This document shows positions 31,601-38,230 of a stretch of 38,230 bases of DNA, piece after piece. Source of the DNA: Micractinium sp. NFX-FRZ (taxonomy: Eukaryota > Chlorophyta > Trebouxiophyceae > Chlorellales > Chlorellaceae). The notes below the pieces were generated by a model. It made no database searches and was not told the DNA's origin. It saw only the letters and a program-made list of their open reading frames with translations. Position 1 is the first letter of the stretch. Each line of letters begins with the position of its first letter. Where the stretch lies: contig JAPTJF010000546.1 in assembly GCA_029339195.1 (NCBI GenBank), positions 1 to 38,230 on the forward strand, written 5' to 3'. A program made the position numbers and the translations under genes.

Positions 31601-33709
31601 CAGGGCAGACACATACAAGTGCCTGGCGCGCGACCTGGGTCGGGAGAACTTCAGCCAGCCGCTGCAGGGGTGGCTGGAGGCGTACCCTCGGGAGCAGGTG
31701 TACCTCATCCAGGTGGGGTGCGGGGCGTGTTAGAACATGTACCATTGCATGTACTATTGTACTATTGTACTATTGCAGTTTTACCTGGGGCGAAACGGGA
31801 GCGGGTGCACCTCACTCAGGGCGGGGCGGGGCGAGGCGGGGCGGTATGCAGGAGTGTGTTGTGGGTGGTGTGAGCTGCTCGGCGTGCCAGGTCATCAAGT
31901 GCAGCAGTAGAACGCAGCAGTCGGGTCGGTACTGAGGGTTGGAAGGCGCCTGTGCCATCCTACCCCAAGTCCTCTCTCTGTGCAGCATGAGACTAGTGGA
32001 GCCAGCACTAGTCCCTCCTGGCTCACACCGCCCCACTGCAGCCGTCGTCCTTCTGCTTACATCCGCTCTCTTGCCCAACCCCGCCTCTCTCTGTGCCCCA
32101 CCCACCCACCCGCGCAGTATGAGAACCTGACCAGCGGCGCCAGCCAGTCGGACGTCCTGCACGGCCTCAAGCGGTGAGGGCTCCTTCTTGACTTATGTCT
32201 GTCTTTCCCTCTTGCTGGCACATCTAGTAGGAATGGGAGCAAGGAGGTGCCAGCCCAGCCCCCGGTGGCAGAACTGCACCACCGGCAGAGCTTTTGCATT
32301 TGCAACCTCTCCTGCCTGCCGCCGTCCGATGGCGGGACCTGGATGCTGTGATCATGCTGTGGCCCAGCGCCACGCTGTGCCCGCTGCGGTCGTCATGCCA
32401 GCCAGCGTCTCTCTTTTGAAAAGTGTGGTGACTCGTACATTGTCTCAACTGCAGGTACCTGCAGATTGACCCCGAGCTGCCCCATTCTTCCACACCTGCT
32501 TGAACGCCTTTTCCACTCACGCTTTGGCTCGATGATTGCAGGTACCTGGAGATCGACCCCGAGCTGCCGGACAGCGACCTGGGGATGCGCAACACGCGGG
32601 AGTACCACCTGCAGCGCAAGGGGGCGCTGCAGGAGGGAGAGGAGGTGGGTGCTTGGCATGAGATGGGTGCTGACATACAAGCAAGGCTGGTGGGGGTGGG
32701 GTTTTGAGAGGAGGGAGTGCCACCGGCAATGACGATGGCAAGCGGGTGGAGGGGTGGGCACCGTGGGCGGGGGAGGCCGAGAGGTCGCACATCCACCGAC
32801 ACAGCAGGCAGGCCCCTCTGACCGGCAGGACAGGGTGGGCCCGTGAGCGCCTCCCCTCCGCACACACCTTGCACACACCTTCAGCTCCGACCCCGCCTTT
32901 CTTTCCGATTCGATGGTGGCCGGTGCACATTTCGCAACCTGAAGCTATAGTGGCCTGACAACAACAACCCCATATGCGTTGCAGGCTGACGGGTGGCCCA
33001 TGAAGAAGTGGCAGTACGAGGCACTTGTGAAGCAAGTGCGGCCCGACGCGCAGAGGTGGGTGTCAGATGACTGATGTGGCTGGATGCCATGCTTGTCGGC
33101 TTGGTATGTGCTGCCAAGCGCTGTGCCGTGCTGTGCTGCGCTGTGCCCGGTGGCAGAGCTGGCGGGCGAGGGCAAGCTGCTTCCAAGCTGTGTGCCATGC
33201 TGTGCTGCACACTGGGCAGGGCAAACGCGGGTTGCTGAGCTGCTGCTGGGCGAATGCGGGCTGCTACCAAGCTGCGCCAAGCTGTGCCGTGGTGTGCTGC
33301 TCACATGCCATGCTGCGCCATGCTGTGCAGGGTTGCTGAGCTGGCGACTGAGTATGGGCTGGCCGACGGCGAGCAGTGGATGAGGAACTGGGAGGAGGAG
33401 TGGCGGGTGAGTGGTGTGGAAGGCTGCAGCTGTTATGTGGCGGCACTGCCCTCACTGCCTGCCCTCACACATACCCTTCCGAATGCTGCCCTCTTGGCTC
33501 CTGCTCGCCCGCTCTATGTTCCAGCCTGCAGCTCAATCATCTGTACAACAATGTGTCTATTGCCTGCATCGCATGCTCAAGGAGTGCGCTGGCAACTTAC
33601 TTGACAGTATGCCTGCAGCTCACTAACCCTGTGCTTATATGTCTCTTGCCTGCAGCTCACGCTGGAGGAGTGCGATGGCAACGGCGACTGCATCGTCTTT
33701 CCCAACTGA
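28657..33709 (+). CDS. Type II membrane sulfotransferase (PAPS-dependent)
   Basis: Twelve exons: 28657-28769, 29069-29711, 30013-30081, 30266-30346, 30550-30704, 31001-31060, 31604-31712, 32118-32173, 32542-32644, 32985-33055, 33331-33406, 33656-33709. They total 1590 nt (529 aa), all phases agreeing. A signal anchor (VLWAGGYILALVATVLLLS, about residues 17-35) is followed by a Glu/Gln/Ala-rich stem, likely helical, at about 70-195. The sulfotransferase domain has the 5'-phosphosulfate loop FFIVGWQKCATTSLFYHL (about 246-263; the core Gly-Thr-Thr is Ala-Thr-Thr here, while the lysine is kept). It also has the 3'-phosphate motif VVSLREPISRAISML (about 347-361), and EQVYLIQYENLT with FQGWL-like QPLQGWLEAYP before it. 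It probably moves sulfate from PAPS to a glycan or glycoprotein in the Golgi; the acceptor is unknown. Intron 2 begins GC. Confidence 0.92.
31453..31573 (+). repeat. Two ghost copies of sulfotransferase exon 7 start flanking telomere-like DNA
   Basis: GGGCAGGCACATGGAGA occurs at about 31456-31472 and 31529-31545, about 73 bp apart. Both resemble the real exon 7 start (GGGCAGACACATACAAG, 31603-31619). Each copy is followed by CTCnTGCAAC and CCTCAT. Confidence 0.8.
31489..31526 (+). repeat. Interstitial telomere-like tract (CCCTAAA-type)
   Basis: A 38-bp A/C stretch in sulfotransferase intron 6 with two AAACCCTA units and two degenerate AACCTAAA units. It is the complement of the plant/algal TTTAGGG telomere motif and much more AT-rich than its surroundings. 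Confidence 0.75.
31980..32018 (+). repeat. Ghost copy of sulfotransferase exon 8 5' end
   Basis: GTGCAGCATGAGACTAGTGG followed by AGCCAGCACTAG parallels the real acceptor and exon start at 32111-32160 (CGCAGTATGAGAACCTGACC then AGCGGCGCCAGC). The ghost reads HETSGAST against the real YENLTSGASQS. Confidence 0.7.
32451..32481 (+). repeat. Ghost copy of sulfotransferase exon 9 5' end
   Basis: A 31-bp copy of 32538-32568 with two substitutions (acceptor plus codons for YLEIDPELP). It lies 87 bp upstream and then diverges into intron sequence. Confidence 0.92.
33110..33330. repeat. TGTGC/TGCGC pentamer-rich intron before sulfotransferase exon 11
   Basis: Most of intron 10 consists of imperfect GCTGTGC units with interspersed CCAAGCTG. 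The array runs directly into the acceptor of exon 11 (exon start 33331). Confidence 0.75.
33569..33606 (+). repeat. Ghost copy of sulfotransferase final exon
   Basis: CATGCTCAAGGAGTGCGCTG then GCAACTTACTTGAC parallels the final exon at 33658-33692 (CACGCTGGAGGAGTGCGATG then GCAACGGCGACTGC). Extra copies of its acceptor (GCCTGCAGCTCA) lie at about 33525-33536 and 33611-33622. Confidence 0.75.
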
Positions 33710-34994
33710 TCGTGCATCTCAGCTTTACAACAGTCCATTCAGCACTAGCAACAGTACTGTTGACCCGCTAGCGACAGCTGGCTACCTGTACATGACACGA
33801 TCAGCGGCGCCAGCTAGGTTTCTTTCTTCCTAGAAGGAGGACAGCCAGACACAGCCCCTGAACAGCAGCAAAACATTGCATTTCCCTCAAGCAGCACCAT
33901 GCCAGGACCGACACTAACACCCATGCGGGCAGCTGCCTGCCAGCCTGGCACCTCGTGACTTGCGTGACACAACCCATTCATTCATGCCTTCCCGCCACCG
34001 CCAGTCGATCCCGCTCTTTTTGCCCCTGCCGAGCCCTCAACGTGAGGCCCTAACCGCGTACCCCCCAGTACCCTGTGCTCCACCCTACCCAACCCACTCG
34101 ACCACCATGCATGCTTTGCATCTCTCTGGTGATTCTTTCGCCCGCCGCCAACGTTTTCCCCACAGGTGCCACCCCACCCCAGTGGGGGCGCCCCCCTGTT
34201 GAGCTGCCGACGCATCCCACTGTGACTGACTGCACTCTGCCACTACCCAGTCTCCTGCACAGCACTGCTTGCTCCGGGGTCCCCGCCACCCTGCCTTGCT
34301 GCATTCCCGTCCATCTATCTCCCCCATTCTTCCGACCCCCTGCCCTTGGGCCCTGCATCTGGTCCCTCCCTGACCGGCCCGCAATGCCCTGCCAGCGCTT
34401 GAGCCGAGCCCACAACCGACCATGTAAGCAGAGGTACTCGGTTGAGTGGTTGTGACGAGCGCGCTGAAGTTTACACCGCCCTGAGGTGCAGGCGGAAGAG
34501 GCAGAGCAGCGTAGGGAGCTTGGCAGGACGTAGCCAGAGCGCACCCGTGAGCAACGGGGAGGAGCGAATGCAACATCTTCAGGGGCACGCAGTTACCAAA
34601 GAGCGAAGAGCAGCCAATGGGCATCTAGGGACGCCGGCGAAAGGGTTTCTTCGTGTTGCACATGCCATTGCTGCTTGAGAGATCTTGGAAAGCTTTGCTA
34701 AGCTTTGGGGGTTTACACATGCATATGCTGCGGTACTACACGTACCGGGGTACATACAATCATTGGATGAAAGCATGCACGCCACAGGCGAAGGCAAAGC
34801 AAGAAGATGGGCAGGCATTAAGATGAGGCAGAAGCGCCCCGAGTATGATGGCCAGATCACTAAGAATTGATGCACTGAAGCACGAGAGCTCAGTGGAGCG
34901 TCCAAGTAGGCCTGGCGGGTTTCAGGGCGGCCACGAGATCTTTGCTAGCTTCGTCGGCTGGACGTCCATGTGGATCTAAGATGTAAGGATGCGA
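33710..34994. other. Convergent intergenic region
   Basis: About 1.3 kb between the sulfotransferase stop (plus) and the RCC1-repeat gene stop (minus), so two 3'UTRs should meet here. TGTAA occurs on the plus strand at 34423-34427 and on the minus strand at 34713-34717 (about 280 bp after the minus-strand stop). No gene is recognised. Confidence 0.45.
34713..34717 (-). terminator. TGTAA, candidate poly(A) signal of RCC1-repeat gene
   Basis: Minus-strand TGTAA about 280 bp past the stop codon at 34995-34997. It is plausible by position only. Confidence 0.35.
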
Positions 34995-37900
34995 CTACAA
35001 ACCGCAGGTGTGGGAACTGCCGGACGAGACGTGTGCAAAGGTGTGGCCGCCCTCCACAACAACGGGGGCCAGCCAGCCATTGGCATTCATGTCGCCCAGC
35101 TGTCCACGTGCACCCGAGTTAGAACCTGCACATCAAGCCACATTATCAAGGTTTGCAGTTACAACGAGCCAAACCGGAGAGGCAGACACCTTGTACCATG
35201 CGGCATAAAAAACCGGCAGCTGCGCAACATATGTGCATCCCGAGCCTGCAACACCCCAAACACCGACCTTACTCACCCCAACACAGAGCAGCGCCATCGG
35301 TGCGCACACCGCAGGTGTGGGAGCCGCCAGAGGAGGTTTGTGTGAATGTGTGGCCGCCCTCCACGACAACAGGGGTCAACCGGCCATCGGTTGTCCCGTC
35401 GCCCAGCTGTCCATTCGAATTCGCACCTGCTTACCAAGACACAATCTCAGAGTGCATTTGATTCCATTGGACTACGATTCACTCATCCGGAAGAGTGGCA
35501 CACATTGTACTTGGCGGGCCCACACAATCACCGCCAGAACCCCCAAAGCCCAGGCAACGACCCCACTCACCCCAACACAGTGTTTTGCCATCGGTGCGCA
35601 CACCGCAGGTGTGGGAGCCGCCAGAGGAGATCTGTGCGAAGGCGTGGCCGCCCTCCACGACAACAGGGGTCAGCCGGCCATCGGTCGTCCCGTCGCCCAG
35701 CTGTGCAAACCAGTTAGCACCTGCACACCCAAACATACTCATTAACTCCATTATTCCATCATGCAGTCGGGAAACCTCCTTATCTTGTCTTGAAGACATG
35801 CACTTTATGCATTCTACACCGGCGCACACGCGCCAACCATGCGGCTCTGGAAACGGCACTGCTCAAGAAAACGACCTCACTTACCCCAACACAGCACTGT
35901 GCCGTCGGTGCGGACACCGCAGGTGTGAGAAGTGCCGGATGAGATTTGCGTGAATGTGTGAGCGCCTTCCACGACAACAGGGGTCAGCCGGCCATCGGTC
36001 GTCCCGTCGCCCAGTTCTCCAATGTCGTTGAAACCTGCACACCAAGGCACACTCGTTCTGCTGTTGCCTCTTGCAATCGGGAAAGGCATGCACTGTATGC
36101 ATTCTAAATCGGTGCACACCCGCCAACCATGCGGTTTTGGAAACGCCAGTGCTCAAGGAAACGGGTTCACTCACCCCAACACAGCGCTGTGCCGTCGGTG
36201 CGCACACCGCAGGAGTAGAACCTGCCAAGGGAGATCTGTGCGAAGGTGTGGTCGCCCTCCACGACAACAGGGGCCAGGTGGTCATCTGTCGTCCCATCTC
36301 CCAGCTGTCCAAACCAGTTGGCACCTGCACACACAAACACACTTTGTATGTGTTAGCTTGCACCAGGCTGAGTGGGACATGCACTCACTGTACAAGGCAC
36401 AAACAGGCATGATGAGCCAGAGCCGCCAAAGCCCAAGCAGCAACGCCACTCACCCCAACACAGCGCTGTGCCGTCGGTGCGCACACCGCAGGTGTGGGCG
36501 AAGCTGGAGGAGACTTGTATGAAGGTGTGGCCGCCCGCCACGACAACAGGGGTCAGCCGGCCATCGGTCGTCCCGTCCCCCAGCTGTCCATACGTATTGG
36601 CACCTGCACACCAAGACACACAAGTAAGGCACTGCGCGTGAAAGTTTCCGTTTTCGCAACCTTCGTTCCTCCCATTTTTGCCCGTACGAGAGGTGCAGAT
36701 GAAAAAGCCGCACTGGAGGCACGTGGCAGCTGCCGGAACCTACCAGAGGTATCCTTTCTAGCAAGATTGGTGAAGCGCTTCGGCCGCTTCTCGGCCACTA
36801 GCAGTTGCATGCAAACATGCCTGGCGCAATGGGCTTCCTCCCCGGTTTTCTAAGATACCAAGTTGCCAAAACAAAATGTCCAGGCTCAGAGGCCCAATAT
36901 GTACAGTTGCCGCAAGCTGAGTTCGGAGGGCACGATGTGCACGGGACATACAGAACCATGGGTAACTAGCGCCAAAGCCCAGGCAAATACCCCACTCACC
37001 CCAACACAGCGCGGTGCCGTCAATGCGCACACCGCAGGTGATGCCGTCGCCGGAGGAGACTTGTGTGAAGGCGTGGCCGCCCGCCACCATGACAGGGACC
37101 CGGGTCGGCGTTCGGCCAGAGGTCCCATCGCCCAGCTGTCCAAAGTCATTTGCACCTGCAAATCAAGACACACTCTTAGTGTTTGCAGTGCGCGTTACAA
37201 ACCCCGCGTGGTAGGCCTCTGTGAGACCTGGACAGGGGGTGGTTAGGTTGCCAGCCCTGCCGTTCGGAGCGCATTCCCTTCTGCCGGACACCACCCCTTT
37301 GTGCGTGAGCCTTGGATGCACGAGATGGCCATGCCATGGCAACCCACTCTAGATCAAGGGGGAAAAAATGGTGTTGGTCCAAAGTGCAGCTCTCAGGCTC
37401 ACACTACGAGCCAATGGTGCAACTCAGCGGCGTACTGCCTTCGAACCCGCGCCCCATGCAGGCCGGGGGTACTAAGGTTAGCGCCCGTGCGCGTCACCCG
37501 TGCCTGCTCCGCCGCAACCTTCAGTAGCCTCATGCTGAGCGGGGAGAGGTATGCACAATACATAGGCGCGAACATAACCCAACCTTGCTGCTGCTGCTGG
37601 AGGTAAGATGGATGCAGCCCGCACTCGCAATTGAAGGCACGGGGATAGGGTAGCCAACATGCAACAATCAGCTACCATACAACCCTGCCGCGCCATATTT
37701 GCCACTGGCCAGGCAGCGCTCACCCCAGGTCAGTGCCGTTGATGCATATGACGGAGGAGGAGGTGGCGTTGGTGCAGAGGAACCCGGCGGGGAAGGCGAT
37801 GATGGTGGCGGTGGGCGCGGCGGTCTTGGGTTCGGAGGAGGTGGCTTGGGGGACGGAGGTGGCCTTGGGCTGCAGGCAGCCAGAGAGGCAGATGCATTGT

Positions 37901-38230
37901 CGGTGCTAGCGTGATGACATGAGCGGAGGGGTTACCATGTAACACGGGCTCTAGCGCACACACCAAACCCCACAACTCCCCACACAACTGCTAGACGCTG
38001 TGAGCAGCAGCAAACCAATGCCAGACATGCCCGTAACCACCACAGCCCACATTCAGCAGAGGGCGATAGAGCGCCACAACCTCAGGAACCTCAGGCTGGA
38101 ACACTCACGCTTGGGTGGCACGCGGAGGAGGAGGGCTGGGGGGCGGAGAAGGCGAGGGGTTGGGGGGCGGGGGAGACGGGTTGGGGGGAGGGAACGGTGC
38201 GGGCGAAGGCGGAGGTGGAGGCGAGGAAGG
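34995..38230 (-). CDS. Ser-Pro-rich protein with seven RCC1-like repeats, N-terminus off window
   Basis: Exons: >38230-38109, 37869-37724, 37155-37000, 36603-36454, 36324-36175, 36034-35885, 35720-35571, 35426-35277, 35125-34995. The 1305 nt seen encode 434 residues. The first 80 or so residues are Pro-rich with SPPPP/NPSPPPP runs, as in algal hydroxyproline-rich wall proteins, ending ASTALTWG. Then come seven repeats close to GANxxGQLGDGTTDGRLTPV, VVEGGHTFTQISSGGSHTCG and VRTDGTALCWG, a RCC1/BLIP-II-like blade; the last stops at SHTCGL. Every repeat is one exon: five are exactly 150 nt, and all internal ones are phase 1 at both ends. The Pro-rich part implies a secretory-pathway protein, a possible substrate type for the HPAT in this window. 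The signal peptide lies beyond the edge. Function is unknown. Confidence 0.88.
35571..36174 (-). repeat. Tandem exon-plus-intron units in RCC1-repeat gene
   Basis: The introns at 35721-35884 and 36035-36174 share a closely similar block: 35806-35880 against 36096-36170, both with TATGCATTCTA, CGCCAACCATGCGG and CTCAAG-AAACG. The exons beside them also match, so whole exon-intron units of about 300 bp were duplicated, apparently recently. Confidence 0.85.

Noticed and set aside
37420..37510. tRNA-like TTCGAACCC with an upstream ACTCAGCGG
   Set aside because: The two boxes are only about 15-20 bases apart, and no acceptor, anticodon or T stems form.
1..38230. CRISPR arrays, rRNA, transposase or reverse transcriptase genes
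   Set aside because: Regular spacer-repeat structure, rRNA-like sequence and polymerase or integrase motifs were looked for and not seen. The repeats found are simple-sequence or exon-derived.

Overview
The window reads as nuclear DNA of a green alga (Chlorophyta). It is GC-rich and holds about seven protein genes, most of them split into 8-14 short exons with GT-AG (occasionally GC-AG) introns. Introns are full of low-complexity repeats, and TGTAA, the usual chlorophyte polyadenylation signal, occurs downstream of some stops. The gene content also fits: a hydroxyproline O-arabinosyltransferase, a Golgi-type sulfotransferase and a secreted Ser-Pro-rich (HRGP-like) protein are cell-wall and extracellular-matrix functions typical of Volvox/Chlamydomonas-like algae. 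I cannot name the species.

Layout. (1) Minus strand, <179-3218: a SnRK2-like protein kinase fold in which all the key catalytic residues are replaced (pseudokinase); its C-terminal end is off the left edge or unresolved. (2) Minus strand, 4198-10111: a complete 14-exon hydroxyproline O-arabinosyltransferase (HPAT) with a signal anchor and a Cys-rich PAN/Apple-like domain. (3) 10112-12432: head-to-head intergenic region, with weak coding hints only. (4) Plus strand, 12433-16337: an RCC1-repeat (beta-propeller) protein with a presequence-like N-terminus. (5) Plus strand, 17287-20647: snurportin-1, the m3G-cap snRNP import adapter. (6) Plus strand, 21867-27018: secreted glucose/sorbosone dehydrogenase-like (PQQ-type propeller) protein with a C-terminal beta-trefoil-like extension; one junction is unresolved. 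(7) Plus strand, 28657-33709: a type II membrane sulfotransferase with a long Glu/Gln-rich stem. (8) Minus strand, 34995->38230: a secreted-type protein with a Ser-Pro-rich region followed by seven RCC1-like repeats, each encoded by its own phase 1-1 exon.

Exon models were built by hand from reading-frame continuity, family similarity recalled from memory and splice consensus. For HPAT, snurportin, the first RCC1 gene and the sulfotransferase, the exon lengths sum to a multiple of three and every junction phase agrees.

The main unexpected signal is not a gene. At least a dozen introns contain a degenerate direct copy of the neighbouring exon-intron boundary ('ghost exon edges'). A copy of an acceptor plus exon start always lies upstream of the real one, and a copy of an exon end plus donor always lies downstream. 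This is what tandem duplication across splice junctions would leave, and it may be how introns grow in this genome. The last gene shows the same process carried to whole exons. Genes 2, 7 and 8 (arabinosyltransferase, sulfotransferase, Pro-rich secreted protein), and perhaps 6, could all act in the secretory pathway or extracellular matrix, but nothing shows that they are co-regulated.
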